64,000 nucleotides of DNA from Carya illinoinensis (Eukaryota > Streptophyta > Magnoliopsida > Fagales > Juglandaceae): positions 34,851,001 through 34,915,000 of the forward strand of contig NC_056760.1 of the NCBI RefSeq assembly GCF_018687715.1. The letters run 5' to 3'. The number at the start of each line of letters is the position of its first letter. Within the stretch, counting starts at the first letter, position 1. Positions 25,082-35,480 of the stretch are shown here, in pieces. A program made the position numbers and the translations under genes. The notes under the pieces are model-generated. The model was not told the DNA's origin. It saw only the letters and a list, made by a program, of their open reading frames with translations, and searched no databases.

Positions 25082-25087
25082 AATAAA
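25082..25087 (+). terminator. Probable polyadenylation signal of the RING-CH gene
   Basis: AATAAA occurs 257 bp after the stop codon, preceded by TGTAA-type upstream elements (TGTGTAACTGATTGTAATAT at 25052-25071). It is the only perfect AATAAA in this 3' flank before the retroelement nest begins. Confidence 0.55.
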
Positions 25088-25184
25088 GATGCATGAAAAT
25101 TCTACAATACTATTTCCGACTGCAGGTTTTTATTCAGTTATTGCTCTAGGATTGCTTTTCTATTATGAAATTATAAGATTGATC

Positions 25185-25383
25185 CTAAGTAACACCTAGA
25201 GGTGGTGAATAGGTGCATGTAACAATTCCTCCAATTTTAATTTCTTAGATATCGAATCAGCCCATATGAATCAAATCACAATATTAAATAAACATAAATA
25301 GAAATGATAAAGCAAAACAAGCCAACCACAAGACAATGATTTTTTTATAACAAAGGTAAAACCACTTTGGGGCAGCCTACCCA
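25185..25383. mobile_element. Copia-like LTR relic, left part
   Basis: Text such as CCTAGAGGTGGTGAATAGG and AAAACCACTTTGGGGCAGCC is of the kind found in plant copia LTRs. It stops exactly at the ACCCA target duplication of the gypsy element and appears to resume at 30170 (ACCCGGTACAAACC, then about 300 bp of similar character). The gypsy element therefore seems to have inserted into it. Confidence 0.45.
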
Positions 25384-25719
25384 TATTAAGAGCCCCAAAT
25401 TAGAAATGCAATGTTAATTGTAAAGAAAGAACATTTCAATTTTTTAAGGAAATAAGCACCTGCGTCCAAACAAGTGGCCAAAATCTAGACATAAAATAAG
25501 GACGTAATAGGGGTGCCCTTGAACATACTAATGGGCCCCAATTGATACAATATAAACAAGTTAACTAATACTACACTAAAATAAGTCCATATTCGCTAAG
25601 ACAGCCCACAACAACATAGGCCCATGATCCATGCCCATTAGGCTAAGTTCTCTCTCCCCATACTTGTTGACTACAACTCTATCCCCATGAGATGGGCTTG
25701 AACCCTGAAGCCCTTAACA
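25384..25719 (-). repeat. 3' LTR of the gypsy element
   Basis: It aligns along its length with 29779-30169. Shared blocks include AAATTAGAAATGCAATGT, GTTAACTAATACTA, TGCCCATTAGGCTAAGTTCT and GTTGACTACAACTCT. It is about 55 bp shorter because a segment following GCACCT is missing. The first dinucleotide on the given strand is TA instead of TG. Confidence 0.88.
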
Positions 25720-25734
25720 TCTGCTCCCCTTCTC
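25720..25734 (-). other. Polypurine tract of the gypsy element
   Basis: On the minus strand AGAAGGGGAGCAGA sits immediately upstream of the 3' LTR, the position where plus-strand DNA synthesis is primed in LTR elements. Confidence 0.7.
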
Positions 25735-27200
25735 AGAAGACCTTGTCCATAAGGTTGAGGTATTGTTGGCGGAGTTGCTATTCCAGAACCCAAGTGGAGT
25801 CTTCTTCAAGAGTGTTGCTCCACTTCTTGACTGCTTACATTAGGGCTAGAATTTCTTTCTCATAAGTAGATAGGTCCAAAGCCTTTCCCTTGAGAGTATG
25901 GCTAAGGTAGGCTAAGGATTTGCCCTCTTGCATCAATACAACACCTATGCCCACCCCTAAGGCATCACATTCTATAAGGAATGATGTTTAGAGAAATTAG
26001 ATAGGGTTAAAACTGGGAGTTTAGTCATGGCTGCTTTTAACACTTAAAAAGCCTTTGAAGCTACCACAATCCATTAGAAGCTATTCTTCTTTGGTAGAAC
26101 AATGAGGGGTGCATCCAATAATCTATAATACTGAATACATTTTTTGAAGTACCCCGTGAGGCCCAGGACCCCTCAAGGATTTGAGGGATTTAGGTTGGGG
26201 CCAATCCACCATGGACTGAATTTTATAAGGGTTAGCCTTCACCACTTCAGTTGAGACTAAGTGACCCAAGTACTCTATTTCTTTGCATCCAAACTTACAT
26301 TTACTCCTCTTAGCAAATAAGGTATCTTCTACTAAGGTTTCCAGGACCAATGTCAAATGCAATATATGCTCTTCCTTGGTTTTACTATAAACCAAAATTT
26401 CATATAAAAAATACAATGAAAAACCTCCTTAGATAGGGTTGGAACATTTCATTCATTAATATTTAGAATGTGGCTGGGGCTTTTGTCAACCTAAAAGGCA
26501 TCATTAAAAATTCATAGTGGCCTTGGTGGGTTCTAAAAGCTGTTTTTTGGACATCCTCGTCTCTTGCTCTTATCTGGTGGTATCCCAAACAAATGAAAAA
26601 ATGGTAGCTGCATGTAACTCATCAAGTAGCTCACCGATGACTAGAATAGGGAACTTCATTATTTAGTGCACAGTAGTCCACACACATTTGCCAACTACCA
26701 TCTACCTTCCTAACAACAGTGAAGGGAGGAAAATGGTAACTGGCTAAGTCTAATAATCCAACAGGCAACAGTTCTTAAACTATTTTCTCAATTTTTGATT
26801 TCTGGTAGAATGGGTATATGTAGGGTCTCACAATGATGGGGGCAATTCCATCTTTGAGCTTAATGTGGTGATCATGAGTTCTATTTGGTGGTAGCCCCTT
26901 GGTCTCATCAAAAACTTTCTTGAACCTTTACAATACATTTTTTAAGTGAGGGGGTATTGGTACTTCCTCTTTTTCTGGTCCCACTTCAAGAACTCATAGG
27001 AAAATTCCTCTTTGTTTTACTTTAGTCAATTAAGACAAATCCACTCTCTCCACCCATTCTAAATGGTTAGGGTTCAGACCTATAAGAGTGATTGATTGCT
27101 TGCCCAGAGTGAATGTAGGGCAGAAAAATCCCGTAGGGCTTGACCTAGTGTTCTAAATCACTAAATTTCCAACATTATGTCATATCTTCCAATGGGTAGC
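25735..27200 (-). pseudogene. Gypsy pol remnant: protease, reverse transcriptase, partial RNase H, integrase tail
   Basis: Reading right to left on the minus strand, protease-like text (FFLLPIGRYDIML near 27170) is followed by reverse transcriptase ([11 protein letters not shown] near 26530; [12 protein letters not shown] near 26480). The longest frame, 26123-26416, has the motif FLYEILVYSK where active elements have an F-x-DD-ILVYS core, so the catalytic aspartates are lost. RNase H text (STYEKEILAL, 25870-25900) runs directly into EEDSTWVLE and YLNLMDKVF, which resemble the extreme C-terminus of gypsy integrase. The rest of RNase H and the integrase core are therefore deleted. Multiple stops are present. 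Confidence 0.8.
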
Positions 27201-27253
27201 AGAAAGAAATCTGTAGCAAAATGATGCCCCTGCACCAAGAATTCTGCCCCCTC

Positions 27254-28327
27254 CAGCTTACCTTCATTCTAGAATCTCTCTCCATTTGCTACCCTAACTT
27301 CTATTTGGAAGTTGTGGGTATTTCCTATGTTGATCAAAATTATCACAAATTTTTCCTTCACTTTGCCCAACATTCACATGGTCTTTGGATTAAGGGAACC
27401 AATAATGGCATATAGAGAGATCAAGTGCTCCCTTCTAGGACTTTGCACCACAATTTTCCCCTCTTCTGACTATTGTTCCACAATCTCCTCTTCCCCCACA
27501 TCTCCTTCTTGGGAAAACTCCATTCCCTCCATGATGAATAGTCTAACATTCTTGCACTTATTATCAAGGTTCTATTTTTTCATCACAAAAGTAAGAAATT
27601 CCCTTTTCCCTTCTCTCCTTCGTCTCAGCCACACTTAATCTTTTGGATGGGGTGAGTCTCATTAAGAGAGAATCCTTTGGAAGCTAGAGAGTCCCTCATT
27701 GGCTTAGAAGATGATGACACAGAACCCCCCCAGTTACTCCATTTCCTTGAACTATTAATATATTATTACAGCTTACCTTCACTCCAGAATCTTTCTCCAT
27801 TTGCTACCCTAACTTATATTTGTTCTGCTAAGCCTTATTGGTCAAGGAAGTTGTGGGTATTTTCTGTGTCGATCAAAATTATCACAGATTTTTCCTTCAC
27901 TTTGCCCAACATTTAAATGGTCCTTAGATTAAGGGAACCAACAATGGCATATAGAGAAATCAGGTGCTCCCTTCTAGGATTTTGCACCACAATTTCCCCT
28001 TCTTCCAACTCATGTTCCACATTATCCTCTTCCCCCATATCTCCTTCTTGGGAAAACTCCATTCCCTCCATGATGAATAGCCTAACCTTCTTGTACTTAT
28101 GGTCAGGGTTTCATTTTTTCATCACAAAAGTAACAAATTCCATTTTCCCTTATCTCCTTCATCTTGGCCACACTTACCTTTTGGATGGGGTGAGTCCCAT
28201 TGAGAGGGAATCCTTAGAGAGTCTCTCATAGGCCTAGAAGATGATGAAACAAAGCCCTCCTCCCCCCCCCCCTCCCCCCTTCTCTCTCCAAGTTACTCCC
28301 TCTCCTTGAACTATTAATATATTATAC
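27254..28327 (-). repeat. Tandem duplication of about 515-560 bp inside the gypsy element
   Basis: Copy one is about 27254-27768 and copy two about 27769-28327. Both carry CATTTGCTACCCTAACTT, AATTATCACA-ATTTTTCCTT, GGCATATAGAGA and ACTCCATTCCCTCCATGATG in order, and both end in TTGAACTATTAATATATTAT. Copy two has an extra stretch around TGTTCTGCTAAGCC and a C-rich tract (28257-28278). The duplicated part covers protease-region coding sequence, so it happened after or during loss of function. Confidence 0.85.
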
Positions 28328-28646
28328 CTGAATTTTTGCTAACCCAAAGGTAGAATTTAGGTTGTGTGGCTTGAGCATCATTATGGGAAGTCTAATTTCA
28401 TTTTTAAGCCCACTCAAGAATCAACTAAGCTTATTACTCTCAGAAAGACCTTACGGTGATTAGAAAGTATCTCAAATTGTGTCATGTAGGTTGCAATAGT
28501 GTAGGTTTGCCTCAATCTTGTAATAGCCTCCATAATATTATCATAGGATGAGCTCCCAAACCGAATCTATAGAGCTTGGATGAAAGAGTCCTAAGTGTGG
28601 ACGCTGTAAGTCTCCTCAGCATCCTAGAACCACACAAGTGTATTAT

Positions 28647-29344
28647 TGTGATACCCCATATGATGTGTAAGGGTAGGTGGTATATGTGATCCTACATTGC
28701 TTAGGAATGAGAAGTTCTTGCACTTTCTAATGTTCTAATAGAGCTCCAAATGTATCATTGACTAGTCCTTTTGGAGTAAAAGTCATATGAATTGGGTCTT
28801 TCTTTTGGGTGTTACAAATGGTATCAGAGTATATCCCAACCAAAAATGTGTCTCCTACGAAGGACAGGTCCGACGAAGACATCGAGAATTTAAGTGAGGG
28901 AGATTGTGATACTCCATATAATGTGTAAGAGTAGATGGTGTATGAGACCCACATTGCTTAGGAAGGATAAATTCTTGCTCTTTATAATATTCCAATGAGG
29001 CTCCAATTGTATAATTGATTAGTCCTTTTAGAGTATAGGGCATTTAGTTTGGATCTTCTATTGGCGCATTACAAATAGTATTAGAGCATATCCCAATTAG
29101 AAATTTAGGACTTGAGCCATGCTACCTACGAAGGACGGATCCGATGAGGACTTTGGGAATTTAAGGGGGGAGATTATAATACCCCATATGATGTGTAAGG
29201 GTAAGTCATGTATAGGATCCCATGTTGCTTGGAAATAATAAGTTCTTATTCCTAATAATATTCTAATGAAGCTCCAATTGTATCATTGAGTAATTTTTTT
29301 GGAGTATAGGCCATGTAGTTTGGGCCTTTCATTGGAGTGTTACA
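28647..29344 (+). mobile_element. TRIM array: three LTRs and two internal domains
   Basis: LTR copies: 28647-28816, 28905-29073 and 29175-29344, each about 170 bp. They begin TGTGATACCCCAT-ATG (decayed to TATAAT in the third) and end GTTACA/ATTACA. Between them lie internal domains of 88 and 101 bp. The first starts with TGGTATCAGAGT (28819-28830), a tRNA-iMet primer site, and each ends in a polypurine stretch (GTGAGGGAGA; AAGGGGGGAGA). Flanking 5-mers ATTAT (28642-28646) and ATCAT (29345-29349) look like a target duplication with one change. There is no coding capacity, as expected of terminal-repeat retrotransposons in miniature. It is nested in the gypsy element between gag and protease remnants. 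Confidence 0.88.
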
Positions 29345-29419
29345 ATCATCCTCCATGTAAAAGGAGGACATCAAGATGATCTTCAGGCGGTCTGGCATTG
29401 GATGTATAGAAAAATAATG

Positions 29420-29660
29420 ACTAACCTTGTATACTCAACAGGTTGGATTTTCCCCTTCAAACCTTGGGAAACCCAACTTAATGGAGTGTAATTGCATTCG
29501 CCCTGAAGCTCTAGAACTGCCTATATGTATTTCTTCCTCATGTATTTTATTGTAAGCATGCCATGCGTGAGTGTGCACTCCATTTAGTGTTTCCACTAGT
29601 AGATCCATTTTCTTTGACAAATCTTCCAATGATTTCTAATGCTGTTCTCTACCCTTTACT
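29420..29660 (-). pseudogene. Gypsy gag N-terminal remnant
   Basis: Frame 29435-29629 contains KLGFPRFEGENPTC, typical of the start of the retrotransposon gag domain, preceded by a short coiled segment (MEDLSKKMDLLVETLNGV). The remainder of gag is broken by stops and by the TRIM insertion at lower coordinates. Confidence 0.65.
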
Positions 29661-29763
29661 TTTATAGGTCTTGATGTTGTTTCATCCAGAACACCAAATT
29701 CTCAAGTTCCTTAAACATAGTACCTTCTATCATTCTTAAGTGCTTCAGACACAAGAATCGATG

Positions 29764-29775
29764 GCTGTGATACCA
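29764..29775 (-). other. tRNA-iMet primer-binding site of the gypsy element
   Basis: The complement reads TGGTATCACAGC, three bases inside the 5' LTR. The usual plant site is TGGTATCAGAGC, so one base differs. Confidence 0.8.
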
Positions 29776-29778
29776 AAT

Positions 29779-30169
29779 TGTTAAAAGCCCTAAATTAGAA
29801 ATGCAATGTAAATTGTAAAGAAATAAGAACACTAAAATTTTTCAAAGAAATTAGCACCTCCAAATTGGCGTTAAGCCTTGTATTCTCTTCTCTGTGTAAG
29901 ATCCATCACCTTCTATTCAAACAAGTAGCCAAAATTAAAACAGAAAATAAAAAATGACAAGAGTGCCCTTGAACATGCTACTGGGCCCCAAATGATACAA
30001 TGTAAACAAGTTAACTAATACTATGCTAAAATAAGTCCATATTCACTAAAGCAGCCCACGACAACACAGGCACACGATCCCTGCCCATTAGGCTAAGTTC
30101 TCTCTCACCATCCCTGTTGACTACAACTCTGTCCTCGTGAGATGGGTTTGAACCCTAAAGCCCCTAACA
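29779..30169 (-). repeat. 5' LTR of the gypsy element
   Basis: It begins TGTTAAAAGCCC and ends GCCCCTAACA on the given strand, with short inverted TGTTA/TAACA ends. It pairs with 25384-25719; visible divergence points to an old insertion. Confidence 0.88.
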
Positions 30170-30459
30170 ACCCGGTACAAACCAATTCCCCTATTTGAAG
30201 ATAATTACAAATTTCGTACAAACCCTTTGTAATATGGGTCTCTTATTGGTCATGACAAAACAATCAACTTTCCTACTCCAATAGTAGCCAAAGCATCTAC
30301 TAATCTTTAAACTTGGCTTCTTTCTCTTGAAACCTCCAATGGCTGAATTAACCTCAAATCACAAGTATCACTATCTTTTTATTTTGTGTGGTTTACAAAA
30401 ACTCCAAAATATATTATTCTTATAAAAGTCTCAAAATGCTTTATCTCTCTTGACGCACT
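30170..30459. mobile_element. Copia-like LTR relic, right part
   Basis: This is the probable continuation of 25185-25383, resuming after the gypsy target duplication. It has the LTR-like succession of short motifs (GTACAAACCCTTTGTAATAT; ACCTCCAATGGCTGAATTAA) and no coding sequence. It ends at the next insertion. Confidence 0.4.
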
Positions 30460-31389
30460 TAGGGTTGTAATCGAGTCAAGTTGATATAGTCTTTGATTGC
30501 TGAGCTTTGCTCAACTCAAAAAAATATAACTCAAAATTTTGATCTAATCTTTGTTTGGGCACGGCTCGTGGGCTAAGCTCTCAATTCAAGCTTGAGTTTG
30601 AGCTTGACCCAAAAATGAACCAGCTCGACTTAGCTCCGCTTGAATTGTTTATTTTTTATTTTTTGAATAAAATTTAATAATTATAAAATTAGAGAATTTG
30701 TAAAAAAAAAAAATCTAAATTTAATACTAACAAGTAGACCTTATATGGAGTTAGAAAATTGCAAAATCTTATAAATAATTAATATGTAATTAGTTGATAT
30801 TTATCCAGAATAACTATATATTATGTAAACACAAATTACTAATACGATAAATAAATTTCATATATGGTTTATACATACTAGTATATGAAATTATGAAATC
30901 TTATCGATTAATTATTATACAAAATATAAAATAATTACAATAATTTAATGTCTTTAGTACTTAAGTAAATAACATATAGTTTTGAAATATATTTAATATA
31001 TAGGCATAAGTGACTGCACATATGTAATCATGTTACATGCTATATATTTATTTATAAAGGTTCTATGATATATTATTAGCTAATATATATCTCTCTCTCA
31101 CCTCTGTATATATATATACACAAAGATGTATGCATCTATATATTAATTTTCAAATGAGTTTTAATTAAATCAAACTAACTAGTTGAGTCAGATATAAACG
31201 AGTGGGCTTTAATGAGTCTTAACTAAGTCAAGTCGCGTTTAGTAAGGCATGTGTTATTCACTAATCAGGCATGTATCTGCTTTCATGAGAGATTTTTTTT
31301 TTTTCTTCCTCATGAGTTGAGCTCAATTTGATTTTAACCATGTAAGTATTGAGTGAGCTATCGAATAGATTAGTTGATTTATAACCTTA
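30460..31389. mobile_element. hAT-like non-autonomous element, about 930 bp
   Basis: The termini TAGGGTTGTAATCGA and, reverse-complemented, TAAGGTTATAAATCA are inverted repeats. The left arm is rich in AGCTTGAG/CTCAAGCT words (30480-30640) and the right arm has related words (31180-31340). Flanking 8-mers GACGCACT and TACACAGT agree at only 5 positions, so the duplication is eroded or misplaced. The core is TA-rich. No transposase was seen. Confidence 0.5.
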
Positions 31390-32082
31390 TACACAGTTGA
31401 ATATCATATCAATATTTGATTGGGTAACTTTATAGGCCAGTTTCGTGCTCCTTGAATGGTCCTTGAGTTGATCAAGCTCTTTTTAAATTTCAACATTGTA
31501 TTCCTGATAATATGGTGGTGACTAGTAGTGATGGATTCCAGTACACAAATTCTTCTTCAAAATTCCAGATAACATGGTCTTTATCCAAACTTCAAATTCT
31601 ATGATCTTCAAAGTCCTATACTTATCCAACTCAAATTTATTTAATCCAATAGAGTATGTGTTGGATAAATTTGATTTATTATTGCAAAATTGCAATCTTT
31701 TAAATCCGGAAATAACGACAGGTTCATAATGGGACATTAATGCTTCTTCAGATTTTGTGCAAACTTCGAATTCTGAGATCTTGAAACCTCCATTTCATCT
31801 TATACACAAATTTATCTAATCAAATAGAGCATTTATAAATACATTTGATCTCTTATCAATCCATATCCATTGTAGATAAATTTTATTTATCAACCCAAAC
31901 CAAATAACAAGCGTTACCCATTGTTTTGAAATTGAATTTAGCCAATATTCAAAATAGCAATGATAAAATGAAAACCAAACTATAATTTATTTACAACTTA
32001 TCAATAGATGAATCTTTTTTAAAATTTGAATACGTCAAATCAAGATCCAAATTAAACTAAATATTTTTAAAAGATATAAAGT
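31390..32082. other. AT-rich intergenic DNA
   Basis: No gene was seen. Two loosely similar passages (31535-31700 and 31738-31890) share CTTCTTCA, CAAACTT-AAATTCT and AAATTTAT blocks, suggesting an old duplication. Confidence 0.4.
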
Positions 32083-33319
32083 TTAATAAAAAAAATTGTA
32101 GAAAAATTGTAAAGGAGTTATGATGATGTCTTCAATGCACATAAGGAATAAGTAGGGTGACAAAGGATCACCTTGCTTTAATCCTTTAAAGGGAGTAATA
32201 GGGCCTTTAGGATCCCCATTTATCAGAATGGAGAAAGAAATATTTTTAACACATCTCATGATTGCCCACTTTGCATGAAATCCCATCTTCTGCATTGTTG
32301 TTTCAAGGAAGTTCCACTCTATTCTGTCATACGCCTTGATCAAGTCTAACTTAAGAAATATATAACTAGTTCTCCCCACTCTCTTTTGTCTTAGGAAATA
32401 CACAATCTCTTGGGCCACTAGAATATTATATATTCTTAATCTTACTAGGACCAGAGCACATTGGGAGCTAGATATAACTTGTCGGAGAACTAGCTTAAGT
32501 CTATTGGCCAACACCTTTGCCATTAACTTATAAACCACATTGCAGAAGCTTATTGGTAACCTGTGACTTTTTCGGGCCTTTTCTTCTTTGGAATTGAAGT
32601 AACATAATTATAGTATAAGGAGGTAGGAAACATACCAATGATCAAAGCCTTCAAAACTACAGAAGTTACTTCCTTACAAACAATCTTCCATTATTTATAA
32701 TAGAAAATAGGCTCCATTCCATTCGGGCAGAGGCTTTTGTGGGGTTTATTTAGTGCAAGGCTCTAAAAACTTCTTCCTCAATGAAAGTCTTATTCAAAAC
32801 TTAGTTCATATCCTCATTTATTATGCCTTCTAGCCCTTCCAAGAAATCCATATCCCCAGGGTGGTTGGAAGCTGTATAAAGATCCTAAAAGTAATCAAGA
32901 ATCACTTTGTCTCTACTATCCTCTATGTGCCATACCTCTATTGCATCAGTCTTTTTATCTTTATCTCCACATAGTTTCTTCCCTCTCAAGCCAGCATTGT
33001 AGGTTTGCTCAAGCTTCATGTTGTTCTCCAATTCTAGTACTATTTGGGTCACTTGTCATTAATTGTTAGAGTTTGGATTTGGCTTGTTTGATATTTGTGT
33101 GACTTCTTTCGAAAACTTGATGGTTCCATGCTGTCAAACTTTTGTTGCAACAGTCTATTTTGTCCATAATTGTTTCAAAGTCAACATTCATTGTATCTAC
33201 CTTCCAAGACTCTGCTATAATTTTCTCACAATCCTCAGGCTCCACCTCAATTGCCTCAAACCTACATAACTTTTTTTCCAAAAATTTGACTCGCTCCAAA
33301 ATGAGCATCACAAAGACTA

Positions 33320-35480
33320 TCTCAAGTGTAAGAGGATATTGCGTAATAATAAGGAATAAAATTTCTAGATCGTCTCCATAAGGAACTTGTGCTTAAAATC
33401 AAACTCATACAATGGTGGATAATATTTACAAAGAGAAAATAAAAGTAGTGATATGTACAATGAATGGAAGATAAAACTACTGAGATGAAGATTTTTAAAT
33501 TAACATAATACAACTAAAAAGATAAAATAAAGAGATATGAAAAATGATTATGGTTTCAAGGAATGACTAAGATTTCAAGGATCCGTCTAATAATGTTGAA
33601 TATTGTCTCCAATCTATCTACTTCAATTAAACTAGAATAATGATTTCATTTAATTAGAAGATTTAGCTGTTAAGGTTAATCACGAAAGATTAAGCATAAA
33701 CAATTGATGATTAAAACATTCACAAATCTATTTGAATATTATAGGAATTCTTCAAGCATCCAATGTATCCGAAAATCACAATGGATCAAGATAAATATAT
33801 AGATAGTCAAAGTTTCTAATAATAAAACCATTCAATCAATTAAACTCACAATAAAAACATTATTGTTGATTGGAAACAATATCTAAATCATTAGATTTTT
33901 CCTCTAACCGTAGTAAAATATAAGAAAAATAAATGACAAGAGTTAAATAAGTAAACAAAAATTAACAAGAACTGGAGAGGAGGCTACAAACAGAGGAGGA
34001 ATGGTGGACCGCGACAGTGGTGTCACTCCACTGTGCTGTCCTCCTCTCCATGCTTGAGCTCTCTCAAAAACAAAGAAAACTAAGAGAAAACTAAATTACA
34101 CCCTGAAAAAGACTCATTCTCCTCTCTCTTTTCTAGCCATTTCGTGCGTCCAAAAGAAGAAAAGGAAACAAAATAAATCTCCTAGCCGCATGTGTCCGTC
34201 CAAGAGTAAGAGAAGCGTGCATGAACATAGGCATGCTACATCTTACGTGAACCAAGAAAAAAAAACAGCTACATTCCATCTATGTCAAAAAGCTGCAGCG
34301 TTCCATGTTCCCTAGTATTCACGTGCTTCCTTCAGTTTTTTTTGTCTGTACCTTCAAGTCGTGCACTAGAGGTGTTTTGAACCAATGAATATTTGCTTTA
34401 TTTGCATGGATCCTACCGAAGAACCAAGTGAAAAGCTCATGTGCTACCGTCCAAATGAAAAGCAATGTGCTGTCCCTATCCGTGCATCACTGTCTCATTT
34501 CAATGTTGCCTAAAAAGCTCCAGAGCTCTGCCTTCCACTTGCTCATTTCAGTCCCGCAGGAGCTGCAGTTTTTTTTTTTTTTTTTTTTTTTGTGCAAGTC
34601 AGTCTGAAAACTCTCAAAAGTGCCTTGCCTTTTTCTCTGTTGGTGTCTTTCGTATGGTCTGATTTAGGTTCGGTTTGGTAAGTGAGATGAGGATTTTGAG
34701 TTTTGAGATTTGAAAAAGTTAAGAAAAATTTGAATTATTTATTTATTTTTGTATGAGGATTTGGAAAAATTGTAATGATGAGATGAGAATTTTGAGTTTG
34801 AGATGAGAATTTTATGGTGCCAAACTAAACCTTAATGAGGCAAACCAAGGTGGTGAAGCTTTTTATAAGCGTGTTTTGACGCACGCATGGAGCATATTTC
34901 ATTTTATTTCCGTGCGTCCATTTTCATGAAAAGCAAGAAAATTTGAAGTGGTATGAGCTCCATGTCCTATGAAGAAAAGAAAAGACTTCACTTGGTCTCA
35001 TGGTCAATTGGTGGTCCCAAGTGTTGTTTCTTTTCTTTATCTCCCAGCGTGCGCCTTCCTCTTATTAAATTGTGCAGCGCCCGTCTTCGTTGGGTTGCTG
35101 GGACAGCACATGCGTGCTACTGGGAGTGAAGGTGCTGCTATGGAGGTGTTGAGCTTACGGATGAGTGGTTGGCAAGGAGGAAGATGTGATTGCTGTAAAA
35201 AAATAACAAAGATAAATAAATAAAAAAACAAAAATAAAACTAGACAAAAGAATGAAAAATAAAATATGAAAGTCTTGTGCATGAAATATTATTAAATCAC
35301 AACTATTAAAATCAAGCATAAATTATGATATTAATCAATTTAAATCACAACTTAGATTTATGCCTATTAACCATTTTTTCATCTAAAATTAGTAATAATG
35401 TTATGAAATGAATAAAATATATTGATTCTAAATGTATGAAATATGTAATATTTCAATTCAATCACCCATCTTACTATGTT
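33320..35480. mobile_element. Insertion splitting LINE B, possibly an old LTR or large retrotransposon derivative
   Basis: LINE B endonuclease text stops near 35495 and its continuation begins near 33310, so this block was inserted. Near 33340-33400 the text (TAATAATAAGGAATAAAATT, GATCGTCTCCATAAGGAAC) has the same layout as the Athila-like LTR end at 59562-59645 (ATAAGTAGAGTATCGTCCTC, AGGGATTGG). No coding sequence, clear TG/CA ends or target duplication was found, so the class is tentative. A Harbinger MITE is nested at 34667-34831. Confidence 0.4.
34667..34831. mobile_element. Harbinger-like MITE, 165 bp, TTA target duplication
   Basis: It is flanked by TTA at 34664-34666 and 34832-34834. 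The ends GGTTCGGTTTGG and, reverse-complemented, GGTTTAGTTTGG are near-perfect inverted repeats. The interior has repeated GAGATGAGAATTTTGAG words. It belongs to the same group as 8840-9206 and is nested in the insertion that splits LINE B. Confidence 0.8.

Larger units (their letters stand above)
25384..30169 (-). mobile_element. Ty3/gypsy LTR retrotransposon, internally deleted, about 4.8 kb
   Basis: 5' LTR 29779-30169 and 3' LTR 25384-25719 (reverse orientation), with TG/CA-type ends (one base decayed in the 3' LTR). A 5 bp duplication ACCCA/ACCCG flanks the element with one mismatch. A primer site TGGTATCACAGC (complement of 29764-29775) is one base off the tRNA-iMet primer site. A polypurine tract AGAAGGGGAGCAGA lies just inside the 3' LTR. 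Coding remnants run right to left: gag, protease, reverse transcriptase, part of RNase H. Most of RNase H and integrase is missing. A TRIM array (28647-29344) is nested in it and its protease region is duplicated. It cannot be autonomous. Confidence 0.88.

Noticed and set aside
27312..28231. Plus-strand frames with shared text, appearing as a duplicated gene
   Set aside because: They are antisense to the gypsy protease region and reflect its tandem duplication.
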